Assembly (NCBI GenBank): GCA_024529925.1
Contig: JAFEUB010001804.1
Coordinates: forward strand, 1,009,501-1,073,500
DNA from: Ophthalmolycus amberensis
Lineage: Eukaryota > Chordata > Actinopteri > Perciformes > Zoarcidae
Direction of reading: 5' to 3'
Length of the DNA: 64,000 bases
Position 1 is the first letter of the stretch; the number at the start of each line of letters is the position of its first letter. Below the pieces are notes generated by a model. It ran no database searches. It had not been told where the DNA came from and saw only the letters and a program-made list of their open reading frames with translations. The translations under genes and the position numbers were made by a program. Below are positions 38,295-49,834 of this stretch, in pieces.

Positions 38295-38781
38295 ATGTCT
38301 CTGGAAGATTTGGACTCCTGGTCAGAGAGCGACAGTGTGAGCTGTGGAGACAGTGATGACCATGATGATGACGATGACCTGTCGAATTACATGGAGCTCC
38401 TCTGCCTGCACAACAATCTAATGTGCTTTGAAAACATCTACTACAGCAACGCAATCATGGACATGCAGGCAAGACAGCTAATGATGTATCTATTGAGTAC
38501 TCTTTCAAACAATCCACTGTTAATAAATTCAAATGGATTTCCAACAGTACATGGAGAGCTCTGAATCGGACAGTGAAGACGAGGAGATGGATCTCATCCG
38601 GGCCGCCATGGGTGCTATTTTTGAAGACGGAACTTCCTCCTCAACTTCCTGCTCAACTTCCTGCTCAACTTCCTCCTGGTCCTCTTCCGGGGACGGGCAA
38701 AGCTCCGAGTCGGCCCCGAGCAGAGTCGAGGATTCTGTCCCGTCGAATGAAGGAGCGGTCCTCAACTGTTCCACCAGTTAG
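38295..38781 (+). CDS. Candidate nested two-exon gene, acidic/Ser-rich small protein of unknown function
   Basis: I do not recognise this protein. Exon 1 (38295-38468) has 58 codons from an ATG preceded by ACTAAA. It is acidic, with a run of Asp around residues 22-28, and then becomes hydrophobic/aromatic with an NYMELLCL segment. At 38469 a CAG|GCAAGA context offers a GC-type donor, and at 38546-38547 TTTCCAACAG offers an acceptor. Removing the 79-bp intron joins the two otherwise frame-shifted open frames in phase. Exon 2 (38548-38781) starts YMESSESDSEDEEMDL, includes a DLIRAAMGAIFED segment and a Ser/Thr/Cys tract built on a short AACTTCCTGCTC-type tandem, and ends at TAG. Total length is 135 residues. 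An AATAAA with a T/GT-rich downstream element follows. It is antisense to pard3 within intron 1. Alternatives are two unrelated open frames, a frameshifted pseudogene or a domesticated mobile-element fragment. Splicing is inferred, not shown. Confidence 0.5.
38469..38547 (+). other. Putative 79-bp GC-AG intron of the nested gene
   Basis: The donor is CAG|GCAAGA, close to the known GC-donor consensus AG|GCAAGT. The acceptor is TTTCCAACAG with a weak pyrimidine tract, and a TTAAT branch-like motif lies about 25 bases upstream. Length modulo 3 is 1, exactly what is needed to connect the two frames. Introns of 70-100 bp are common in teleosts. An alternative start (ATGGATTTCCAACAG, from 38533) could initiate exon 2 on its own. 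Confidence 0.45.
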
Positions 38782-38864
38782 TCCGGAGAGTGTGGACTGA
38801 CCCACGGCGATGCGGACTCTGACAACTATTTGCTGGATGGAGCAGGGACGCTGGGAAAGAATCC

Positions 38865-38870
38865 AATAAA
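38865..38870 (+). terminator. Poly(A) signal AATAAA of the candidate nested gene
   Basis: A canonical AATAAA lies 84 bases after the stop codon at 38781. About 10-25 bases further on is a T-rich then GT-containing stretch (about 38881-38897), the expected layout of a cleavage/polyadenylation site. It is on the same strand as the nested open frames and opposite to pard3. Confidence 0.5.
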
Positions 38871-39169
38871 CAGCTGCATCGTTTTTTTCTTTGTGAAAAA
38901 GAGTTTCATTTTAGTGGAAGCTGTCAGCCAATCATGGCCCGTTACTAAATAGAGGAAGAGCGAAGGATTTCACGACTTCAGAGGCGTTAGAACCTCTTCT
39001 CAGGTGCTTGTGGTCAGAAGTTGGTAAGTGGCAACTCAGGATTCAGTCCACTTTCATCAGAATCGATTAATTGTTAAAAGCAAGCCCGCAAGTGTTAAAT
39101 TCAAGTACCTTTGATATCTCAACTAAAGAGATGGAGGCTCTCAGGGGAACCTGGTGAGTCTGATCTGAT

Positions 39170-39669
39170 TGGATTCAACCATAGACTGTATAGGAAGTGG
39201 GCGTAGTCGTCGTGATGTCACCCATTGGTTTGGTGGACTGCCGTTTTAAAGCCTCGAGTACGACATTTTGGTTATTTTGCAAGCGGTAAACAGGAAGTGA
39301 CCACGTTTGGATGGCGGAGGAGTGACGTACAGACGTCGTATACAGCTCTGGTAGCAACCTGTCAATCACCCTGTAGCCCCACCCTAAAGCATACTCTGCT
39401 TTATGGTCTGTGTGACTCTAAATGGACCATAATGTACTAAATGAACATCATGCTGCATTGAAGACTTGAAACTAGAGATTGAGACCATAAACTCATGTTT
39501 ACAATGTTTACTGAGGGAATAAATCAAGAGAGAAGTAGAGTCATTTTCTCATAGACTTCTATACAACCAGAGGAGTCGCCCCCTGGTGGTCACTAGAGAG
39601 AATGCAGCTTAAGACACTTTCACATCGGCTTCACTCGGGAGAACCGGAGGTTGCCGCCTGGATTCAACC
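39170..39669 (+). mobile_element. Dispersed teleost repeat, copy 2, with flanking direct repeat
   Basis: A ~480-bp unit runs from ATAGACTGTATAGGAAGTGG to CCGGAGGTTGCCGCC. It shares long stretches with the copy near 20535, including AAATGGACCATAATGTACTA, CATAGACTTC and CAGAGGAGTCGCCCCCTG. I recall this sequence as a common non-coding repeat in teleost genomes and cannot assign its class. The copy is flanked by an 11-bp direct repeat TGGATTCAACC (39170-39180 and 39659-39669). Part of that may be element, so the target duplication is 8-11 bp. Confidence 0.8.
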
Positions 39670-40440
39670 CAAAGAGATCCAGACCCAATCTAAATGTGTT
39701 TGACCTGAACAGCCCCAAGTGGAGAGAGAGAACAATTTAATCAATTTAAAAAGCAGTTAGGGTAAAAAGACAAAAAGAGTAACAATTTAAACGATCCTTG
39801 TTGTTGACGTTTCCCTCTACCCCTCTGTTTCTATCAGTTTACTCTTCATTACATCGACAGTCTGTTTTTGTAAAGCAGGCTTTACCTCGTACTGGATCAC
39901 TTCTCATTCACTTCCAATTATTTTTACCTCCTCCTTTTCCGGTCTCAACCACTCTCCGTCTCTTCGTCCTTGTAAAACTTTAACAGACTGTTGTCCTACA
40001 CTTGACACACATTAGCGCTGGTTTCACATCATAAACTGCTGCAGCGCATCGCTCCTCTCTGGGATCCTCCGCCCGTCTATGCAGCTCCATAGAACCCCAC
40101 GGCGCTGCATTGATGCAGTTTACAGCAGATCAAAAGCCTTTTCTTATTCATTTGAGAGTGTTGGTGAGACATCGTTTTGTGCTCTCCAGAGTGCTTAATA
40201 AATGCATTTTGCTGCAGCCTTCTCCCCGCCTCCCTCTCAGCCTATTTAGTATGGAGGGTGCAGAAAAAAAGAAAAAAACCCACGGGGATCTGAAAGAATA
40301 ATTAAGTGATTGTAGATTCAGGATTTAGAACAGGGAGGGCCAGATGGAGACTGAAGGAGGAAGTCACTTAAAGGCAGTGAGATGGTGGAAGCTGCTAAAA
40401 GACAAAGTGACACTTATCTTGTGGTGATTAAAAAAAACAA

Positions 40441-40462
40441 ACACACACACACACACACACAC
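40441..40462. repeat. (AC)n microsatellite
   Basis: Uninterrupted, after an A-run. Confidence 0.96.
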
Positions 40463-42137
40463 GCCAATACAATCTGTATAACACATGCTTTATCCTCACA
40501 GCAGGCAGCCCTGGTGAACAATGGATTAAGAACACAGCAGGCTTATTGTCACTTCAGGTCAGAGGGCACTTCTTACTGTAGTACTTAGATGAAATGAGGA
40601 AAATCACTGACTGATGGTTTGTCTACTTAAAAAAGGGTCAGTTCACCTAATTTACAAAACCTTTTCCCTTTAACCACAAATGGAATCTAACAGCACATTG
40701 TTTGTGTTTGCTTGTAGACTACATACCAAAGCACTGATGAGGGAGAAGAAAGTGCTGAAACAAGGACACAAAATGTTGAAATATTTAATATTTAAATATC
40801 ACTAATGCACGTTTGCTGTCCCTGTTTTTTATATGTTAAATAGGGCAAGAATTAGTTGCCAACTTCTCAAAGTGTTTAAAAATAAAGAGTTGAATGCTGG
40901 AATGGAATGAAGCTTGTTTTGAACCCTCCCTGGATGAATACAGCTCAACTACTTGTTTCCTGAGGCCCTGAACGTCCATGTGAGTTATCTTTCAAAAGGG
41001 AGAATATCTGACTTCTGCAAATATGACCACCTTTCTTTATCGAGCAGACAAGCATCTCTCTGCTCCGCTTATCGGGGCTCCAACCCTGTGGATCTCTTCT
41101 CATGTTCGGATGTGTGCACAGCGCTGCGAGGTCACAGCGAGGGTGAAGGTAAGAAACAAAGAACCTTTCATTGAAGTACAAATGGCACCGGTGACAAGCG
41201 AAGCGGAAATTGGACAAATGCCATTCAGGTGATCGGTGATGTGAGCAAAAAACCACAGACGGGTTTCTGCACAAGACAGGTGTGACAGGAGGTACATATT
41301 CATACAGGTGTGATGTCATAATAAATGTAGTCTTCACACTTTGATTGATATATATTCATCTTTAGGTGCAACAGGTGGCATTATTTCAGCACTGGAGACC
41401 AAATTAACACTTTCAAGGCCAGAAACACGTGTATGTGTGCAGGGCTGTCGCAATACCAGCAATACCGCACTACTGATGAGCCGAGTGCGTGTTCTGCATT
41501 GAGCGCTGTGCGTTTGGCTTCTGCTTTCTGGTCGCAGAAACATCACTCGTCACAGGAACTCTTCTCATTGTCCAATCACAATGGAGGAAGGGGCGGGACA
41601 AATACCATAAAAAGCCAAACCGTCGCATCCTACATGAAGGCTACTCGTGCTGAACAACAACGACGGAGGAGAGGGGGACTTCAGCCTTCATCGAGATCAA
41701 GTGCTCTACCTCGCGCCATCATTTATTTTAATCACACAGATACTCCGTATCATAGCAACCGGACGCAACCAAAGCAGCTCAGCCAAACAGAAACACTGCA
41801 TCTCACGGCCTTCTGTGCTGCATTTAACAATAAGTATTTCCTTAGTTTTAAAACTGTCATCTTTGTCATTTAAAAATGCAACAATATACCCAATAATAGC
41901 CAAACAATAAAGCTTACTATATAGAGATTAATGCGCTGTTGTTCCAATAATAATAATGATCCCTGCAGGGGGAATTCCTTCACCGTGACAGCCCCATCTG
42001 TGTGCTCGTCATATATATGTCAGCATTTACATGAGTGACTGCGGAGCACTGATTTACAGGCCAAACATTCCTCCCCATGGACGTGCCAAGTGCAAGAGCC
42101 AGTGTCACTGCTGGCCATTTAGCCTGCAGAATTAACA

Positions 42138-42139
<2 letters not shown>

Positions 42140-42228
<89 letters not shown>
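42140..42228. repeat. (GT)n microsatellite, 89 bp
   Basis: The longest uninterrupted CA/TG array in the window. Confidence 0.99.
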
Positions 42229-42230
<2 letters not shown>

Positions 42231-42313
42231 GCCAAAGGCTGTGGTCCTTCGATATAAATATTCAGTGTGGATGGGAGGGAAGGCTGAGAGGTTTCAACGG
42301 AGGAGACACAAAC

Positions 42314-42351
42314 GGAGAGGAGAGGAGAGGAGAGGAGGAGAGGAGAGGAGG
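42314..42351. repeat. (GGAGA)n-type pentanucleotide repeat
   Basis: GGAGA units with one GGA slip. Confidence 0.95.
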
Positions 42352-44323
42352 CTGCCAAAGGTCTCAGGCTGCATCCATGCAGCCTTTGTGTTTCTTCGTC
42401 TCCTCTTCCTGTCTCCATGTCACCGTCTCTCCCTGAATCTTAATACTTCTACTTTCACAACTCTTAATCACATAACATCATGTTATTAAGGCATTGAGTG
42501 TTGACCAGGTTGTAATTAAAAGAGATGAGGTTTCTATATCCGCAAGTGTGAAACAGGTTATGATTCGTGCTGCATAAAGACCACTACAGATCACAGCAGT
42601 GTTACAGTCAGTGAGGTCAGTAACACCTCGGGTGACAATATGTTTCTGACAATAGAAAACAAAGAGAGAAATGGAAAAGAAATGAGGAGAAAATGCAGAT
42701 AAGTCCTGACAATAACTTTTTTTTAAATGCCATTTTTAACAATCATAACCAGATGATTTAAAAAGATGAAACAGAACATATAAACCCTATTTAAAACATT
42801 ACACCCGACACATTAACACAGCGTTTACACTTTAACGACATAAGAATCACAGCTACATACGACTTGCTTGGCCAATGCTCGGGGCCCTACTTCTCCATCA
42901 TTCACTCTATTCCATGTTTCACCCGTGTGTGTCTGACTCCACCAATCATGCGGCCCTGGTCTCAGAAAAACACAAACGGAGGAGGGGGAGAAAATCTGAG
43001 TCAGAAACCAGAGAGAAACGCTGGCAAGAAGCAAGCGCCCCGAATGGCATCGAGCCGTGCACACAGAACAATGTCGCCATTCAGGGGAGGACGTGTATCT
43101 GATCGAAACAGGCAGCCGCCTGACAGTTTAACGTACTGCGCTCTGAAGATAGTCAGAATTACACCGCCGACGAGTCGACATTAAACCCAAGGCAGGTAGG
43201 ATTAATCAGCGCGCTGGGCTCCACGTGGAAATAACAAGTTTGCATCGGGTGGTGCAGGAGCAGAGAGATCCTCGTCATGTGAATGACATCAAAGCAGAAT
43301 GAGCCAAACATAAAGAGGCAGCCTGTGAAAAATGCAAAAGAACAAGAGGAGCTCACGCGTGGGACAGAAGCAGGAGATCTGAGGCCTGATTCACATAATG
43401 AATAGTGAACACACAGCAGCTACGTGGGCTCCAACTTCCACCTCCTGTGCAGTGAGACCACAGAGGAGGCCTGAGGGGAAGCGAGGGTGGAGGGGATGGG
43501 AGAGGTGGTCCGCTGGGCCGGGGAGTCAGCGGGACATCGTGGTTCGGCACAGAGTTTTATGAGCCTGCAGTTTTGCCTCCAAACAAACTGAGTCATCCTA
43601 ATGGATATTTCATCAAGCAGACGTATTTCTCTCTTTTCTCCCGGGTTGTTCCAGACGGAAAGAACTGGATTCCATCGCAGTGATTCAGGGTTTTAGAGCC
43701 TCTCATTAGCTGCTGGTGGAGACAACTTGTTTTTATCTTTTTGTAACATACTATAAATGTACTATCTAAGCTCTTTACACAGCAACAGAAATCATGCATT
43801 ACTGTCATCTTAGACTTGTATCTTTATCAATCCATTTGGCCCTTGCTGCAGCTATAAGCAGCTTAGTAGGGAGAACTGAGTCGGGGCTTTTAGGATCAAC
43901 AGTTGAACACATTGTTCTTCCATCGCATCGCCACGGTGTCCTTCACACAGGTTGAATGTTAACTGGCTGATGTTAAAGAATCAATAGAGAAGCTGCTGTT
44001 TTCTCACCAAACACGGGTGACAAAGAGATAAGAGCAGAGAGGGCTGAGACTGACTCACTTTACTTCTCAGTTTCACTCTATATCATCAATAGATTTTAGC
44101 ATTTATTATACATCTATATTATTTACCTGAATCTGCCTCTGTAAACTTTTTGGCAACACACATGTAAAGCCACATGCGTATTTTCACTTTTCAAAAAAAA
44201 ATCAACAATAAAACAAGAAGTTTTAAGTCTTTGATTTTTTTTTGGAGTCACATCTCTAATGCGATGCATTAAAAAGGTGCTAAAAATTCAGAGCGTGTCT
44301 ATTGCCTCCGCACGGCTCTCAAC

Positions 44324-45157
44324 ATGGCGACGGCTGAGCCAGCAGCTAACGGTGCTAACAGCTCTAACGGTGCAACCAACAGTGCAGATAAAGCTAACGA
44401 TGCTAACAGCTCTAACGGTGCAACCAACAGTGCAGATAAAGCTAACGATGCTAACAGCTCTAACGGTGCAACCAACAGTGCAGATAAAGCTAACGATGCT
44501 AACAGCTCTAACGGTGCAACCAACAGTGCAGATAAAGCTAACGGTGCTAACAGCTCTAACGGTGCAACCAACAGTGCAGATAAAGCTAACGGTGATAACA
44601 GCTCTAACGGTGAACCCAACAGTGCAGATAAAGCTCACGGTGCTAACAGCTCTAACAGTGCATCCAACAGTGCAGATGAAGCTAACGGTGCTAACAGCTC
44701 TAACGGTGCAACCAACAGTGCAGATAAAGCTAACGGTGCTAACAGCTCTAACGGTGAACCCAACAGTGCAGATAAAGCTAACGGTGCTAACAGCTCTAAC
44801 GGTGAACCCAACAGTGCAGATAAAGCTAACGGTGCTAACAGCTCTAACGGTGAACCCAACAGTGCAGATGAAGCTAACGGTGCTAACAGCTCTAACGGTG
44901 CAACCAACAGTGCAGATAAAGCTAACGGTGCTAACAGCTCTAACGGTGAACTCAACAGTGCAGATAAAGCTAACGGTGCTAACAGCTCTAACGGTGAACC
45001 CAACAGTGCAGATAAAGCTAACGGTGCTAACAGCTCTAACGGTGCACCCAACAGTTCAGATGAAGCTAACGGTGTAAGCCTGAGGGTGGGCCGACGCGAC
45101 AAAGCAGTCGGTCTGGATGACATTATCGCCTGTAACCCCCGTACGAGTGCCATCTGA
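44324..45157 (+). CDS. Repeat-containing open frame, 277 codons; coding status doubtful
   Basis: The ATG at 44324 has a favourable context (CAACATGGC). It opens MATAEPA, then 15 repeats of a 16-residue unit rich in Ala, Asn, Ser and Gly (consensus ANGANSSNGATNSADK), then a 29-residue non-repetitive tail rich in Arg and Asp that ends at a stop. I recognise no domain, signal peptide or membrane segment. All ten inter-unit substitutions fall at codon positions 1 or 2 of this frame and none at position 3, so this frame shows no purifying constraint. An overlapping frame from 44259 (272 codons) is also open. No splice sites or poly(A) signal stand out. Most likely this is a non-coding minisatellite, but an expressed low-complexity protein cannot be excluded. 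Confidence 0.15.
   Translation: MATAEPAANGANSSNGATNSADKANDANSSNGATNSADKANDANSSNGATNSADKANDANSSNGATNSADKANGANSSNGATNSADKANGDNSSNGEPNSADKAHGANSSNSASNSADEANGANSSNGATNSADKANGANSSNGEPNSADKANGANSSNGEPNSADKANGANSSNGEPNSADEANGANSSNGATNSADKANGANSSNGELNSADKANGANSSNGEPNSADKANGANSSNGAPNSSDEANGVSLRVGRRDKAVGLDDIIACNPRTSAI
44345..45064. repeat. 48-bp minisatellite, 15 units
   Basis: There are fifteen head-to-tail 48-bp units with no length variation. The unit begins GCTAACGGTGCTAACAGC and ends GTGCAGATAAA. Differences between units are single substitutions, with ten distinct variants by my reading. Several variants are shared by blocks of neighbouring units (for example units 2-4, and 9-11 with 14), as expected from unequal exchange. 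Because 48 is divisible by three and the unit lacks stops in several frames, long open frames appear on both strands. Confidence 0.97.
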
Positions 45158-47622
45158 GCACAGTGGCAGCGATTAGCCAGCCGGTGGGGCACGCTCACAT
45201 GCACTGAACGCAACGCACAGCTGGCCCAGCTATCGAGTCAGAGCACAGACATGTCTCCACTATATCTTGACATAGCAAACAGATGTTTGCTGCCATTAGA
45301 ATGATATGCTGTTGCCATTAGCGTGGTAATTCCTATTGGATTCATGCAACGCATTTAAGAGGAAACTCAGCAGTCTGTGGGTGCCATTCATCGTGTGGCA
45401 CGAGGCCCACGGTGCAGTGCTCAGAAGGGTTCCCATGCTGAAATATTCAGGCTATATTTGGCACTTCCGTTAGTTAGAACACAACTATTTAATCTCACAA
45501 CGTTCACAAATGAAGGCCTTCTTATCAGAGCAAATCGTCACTTTCATTCCATTAGGCCTACAGATAAAGGCCTGAATACTTAACTGCACACCACCTCTGA
45601 CTCCGGATGTTCACGGCGCTAAGTGTTCTTTGGCTGCAGCTAAAACCATAACCGGGTCAACGCTGCTGTGGTTGCAAATATCCACCGGTGCTGGTTTTAG
45701 GAACAGCAGGTGAGAGGTTCACCGCTCCGGGCCTCAGAATGTTGTTGATCAGACGATTGTATTAAACTGTCCGGTCAGATCGTCTACACATTGTGGTTGG
45801 TCCACCGTCATACGTAATAATCCCTAAAAACTAAGAGTTACAGCATTTGCTAATAGTATTTGTCAAAAAGCTTCACAGTGACAGGAAACTGTGAAAGTCG
45901 TTAAGAGAGACTGAATTAGACCTTTTTTACTTTATAGACAGAATGTATTCCTCTGTGTAAAGAAATTCCTTTGACCTAGTCACAACAGTAAATCAGCTTT
46001 ACAATGCAAACAAACAAAAAAAATCCTGCCTTGCCAATAGAAAACGACCAAAGCTCATTTGAACTCAAAGAGTCGGAGTCTCCTGGTCGGAGAAGATTAC
46101 GGTCAAGTTCGGTTTCTTTCAAAAAAAGGGTCGGCCTCTGTGACAACAGGCTGGTAAATCAAAGACACGTCGGAGTGCCGTCTACAGTTACACCAGCTGT
46201 CAGACCTCCGGCCCAACTGCTCACGATCCTTCAACAACGAGAAGGATAGACATCAAGTCAGAGTGGGGTAAAACAATGATCCAGCCACTCTTAAGACGGC
46301 TTTTCTGAAGGCAAAGCTTAGACCGGGCATCGGGCCACATGTACCGGAGCCGATGAATACCTCTGAAGGAGGCCACGGACTGATGCTGCGGAACAAAAAG
46401 TTCAACTGAAAAGGAAGAGAAAGGCTCTCCCACAAATGATTATTGTCAGACTATTTGAGTTTTGACATTTTCAGATTAGACTCAAAAACATGTTCTTGCA
46501 TGACAAGAGACTTTGAAAGGAGAGCGGAAGCAAGACAGCTGAGAAAGAAAGAAAGAGGAATCCAACTCCCTCACAGGATTACTGACAGACAGATACGGAG
46601 AACCTGTGACGAGATGAAGCTTTATTCTTCCTTTGATATCTGTACGAAAGTAGAGGAAAACCACAAGACGTGGGAGGCAGAGAGAAGACCCAAGACACAA
46701 AGAGATAGAGACAAAGAGGAAGTCTAGCTGAGCCAGAGGCGACTGGTTCAGGTGCATCGGACACACGATCCTCAGAGAGGCAACGACTGACCGCTGCCTT
46801 CAGCACAGAGCAGACCAGAGTGACATGAGGAGAACTTCAGTAGTATCAACCAGGCACGGTCAGGACTCTACTGATCCACTGGAAAGGCAAATAAGACGTC
46901 TTCATCACCCGACTGCAAAGGAGGCAGGAAGGGGGGAGCGCTCTAATATATCAGTGTGGACAGTGTCTCTTCATTTCCAGCATGAAGAAAACACAGAATT
47001 GCATTTACTGTATTAAATAAACTTGATCACTTCAAAAGATTTGTTACACCTGCAAAAAACATCGCTTTAATAGAGAATTTCTTTATTTGTTTTCACCTAG
47101 AGCAGCTCTGCCCACACCAGTCCCTACTGCCCGCTGTCATAGTTTGAAACTCTATTTATTTCGGGCGCTCCACGGTCCATTCACAAGTGTGTTCACTCTC
47201 AACTCCGTGTTGTTTCAGTGCAATTGTGCATTTTGGCAACAAGGATCAGAAAACAGGCTTTACGGTGTCAGATCATCAAAAAAAAAAAGCCTGGACCTGA
47301 GCCGATGCTGCGACTCTCCTCAGGACCTCCCTGGTGAGCGTGCATATGAAAATATGACCGTAGACGGAACGTTAGACAGAGCTGAACACATAACAGAAAT
47401 ATATCTGTGATACGTGGCCAGTCAGAAGCAGAGCTCTGTAGCACTGCGACACATGCAGAATAAAGACGATGCTGAGCTAAATGTGTTTGCAGAGCAGCAG
47501 AGGTAATGTTCAAACATACCTGCACCCGACCAGCTCGACAAGACCCCACTTTGAGTTCTTCTTGTGAGCATAGTGCTGCTTCCACATCTCATCAAACACC
47601 CCGAACCCCCGATCCTGTGCTC

Positions 47623-48241
47623 CCTAAATTGATGCTAGAATACCTGTATGTGCAGGTATAGCTCTGTGTGTGTTGGTGCATGGAACATTGTATGCACACA
47701 ACTTGTCGGTGTGCATGAGTGCGGTTGCAGTCTAGCCTGTGAAAGAGACCTGAAAGAGGACACACGCTGCAACACAACAACCCGTTCTGTTACACCAGAG
47801 ACGGTGTGGATCAGATTGCCAGAGTATCGCTGGTTATCGATACTCTGGCACCGCAACAATAAACTGTTCCAGTAGCAGCAGGCCATTTGCATTTATATGC
47901 CATGTTTTGTCAGCTGTATCGGGTTGAGAATAATCTCGTCGTGTAGCATGAATCAGGATGGTAATCTTGGCTCAGTGTACAGGTCGTGACGTAGTATTTT
48001 GACTTTAAAGCAGCGGTTCCACCAAGAACCTCCTAGTAATTCAAGTCCCGGGATGACTTCCCAAGGAACTAAAAGGTTCCTTCAGCCCGCTGTTGTCTGC
48101 GCTTTCATGGCGGTCTGATGTCTGACTCTACAGTAAATGAACTGCTGACTGTCTGATGGTTATTTATGTGTGTTTCAGAACCCAACTGTTATCAAGCAAA
48201 CATAAATTGTCTTCCCTCATCCTAAATTGATGCTAGAATAC
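47623..48241. mobile_element. Segment bracketed by an exact 21-bp direct repeat
   Basis: The 21 bases at 47623-47643 recur exactly at 48221-48241 (starting CCTAAATTGATGC, ending TAGAATAC). Between them lie a 12-bp-arm hairpin (47818-47849) and a GGTTCC-rich stretch (about 48015-48090) resembling a teleost MITE. A weaker similarity, TATAGC..CTCTGTGTGT, continues past both copies. They may therefore be two copies of one repeat rather than a target duplication. Confidence 0.4.
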
Positions 48242-49834
48242 TTCCTTGTTCCTTGTTTTATGAAAGAAGCCTATAGCAGTGGCTCTGTGTGTTTTTTTGA
48301 CCAATCAGCAATCATCCTTGCAAACCCCACCCCAAAAACGTCTTGTACACAAGAACACAAGGAATCTCTTCGGAGAGACGTTGCAATTTTATATTTCCCT
48401 GCAGGTTTCATTGGCCCTTGGGCAATAAAACATGTTCAACCTGCAGAGGAGGACGTTCTTGAATTCTGAGGCAATAGTGAACCTCAACAGTTCTATATGA
48501 CTAAAACAACAGAGCAACCCATACTTCTGCAGAAACACATGGTCGGAATCTGTGGGCGTGTTGGCGAGAGAATGTGAGAAGGTAACAGAGGAATGAGAGC
48601 TTCAGAGTGAGGAGGCCCCACAGCCAACTGGATCCACGAAGGCCACGAAGCATTTGTAGATTCTATTGGACTGTGATCAGACATCAGTCGGTCGGTGTCA
48701 GATTACGACACACTGCTCGCGGCACGCTAACTGACTGCTATCAGGAGAAGATCTTGTGGTTACGCTCCTCTGGTCTGTGGAAGAATGTGACAGAAGGATA
48801 TCCTGCCTGTCGGAGGTGGAACATCAAACCGCTTTTAACCAAAGCCAGCTCTCCTTTCCAGAGAGACACGTTTTATGCATTGATTCGTGATTTTAAAATC
48901 GACCCAAATCACAACAAATTCCAAGGCCACATGGTGAAAGCCTCGAGGCCAACAGCTGTTACTCAAGAGATAGTTTTCATGGATCCCATCACATGTAATG
49001 GCACCATAGCTGTAACAGGTTATTCTACTCAATGTTCCTGGATATCTTTTGGTTCAAACTAACAGGACTTCTCTTATCAACTTGACTTTTAGCAGAAAAC
49101 ATTCAAATAGCAAATTCCCCAAAACGTCAGCCTTAAAAAGATCACTCCGTGCATATCTAGGTACATCATCAGCATTTGGACCGGTCCATGGCAAAGTCAG
49201 AAGTAACGCGAGGACGTGGACAAAAGAATGCTCTTGAAAATGTATGTCAGTTATATATAAATATAAGGGGGTGAAAGGGACAATATTTCAGAATAGTCTT
49301 TTGCATGTCACTCTGCCTCTGCTTACATGTTTGTCTCGGTATTCAGCCAAACAAATGTTGGCCCTGCGCAGGCAGCAGAAGATAGCACCACAGCAATGCA
49401 TCGATTACAATCTAACACCGACGACGTACATAGGAATTCAATAATTGAGGCATGAATGACAAATGACAAGAGGAAAGAAAGCATCTTCTTGTGAGCTGTG
49501 CCAAAAGCTTTTTGTGTCAATAAAGTCATAAAAAAAACACAGGACACAACCCCCCCTAAAAATCACATCAAGGGGGCAATAAACTGATACAACGTACATT
49601 GATGCAGAAACGACAAGTCACTCAATGACAAGCTTGATAAAGCAAAACTAGAAAACCTCTTTGGTGCCAGCTTCTCAAATGTGAGACTGCTGCTGCCCAG
49701 TACCTTGACATTTTACTGATGAAAAAAAAGATCAATCGATAGTAAAATAATCAGTGTTGTAGCCTAAAAGCAACATTGTCAGACCCGTACTGATTTGCAG
49801 TCATGTCCTCTACACTGAGACCGTCCGTTATTGG

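Noticed and set aside
38529..38774. 81-codon minus-strand acidic frame opposite exon 2 of the nested candidate
   Set aside because: Mirror of the plus-strand Ser/Glu-rich sequence. Splice sites and the poly(A) signal favour the plus strand.
44635..45213. 192-codon minus-strand frame across the minisatellite
   Set aside because: Open only because the 48-bp unit is divisible by three and lacks stops. No start or stop context supports it.
48607..49062. 151-codon open frame
   Set aside because: No domain, splice site or poly(A) support. Composition is unremarkable.
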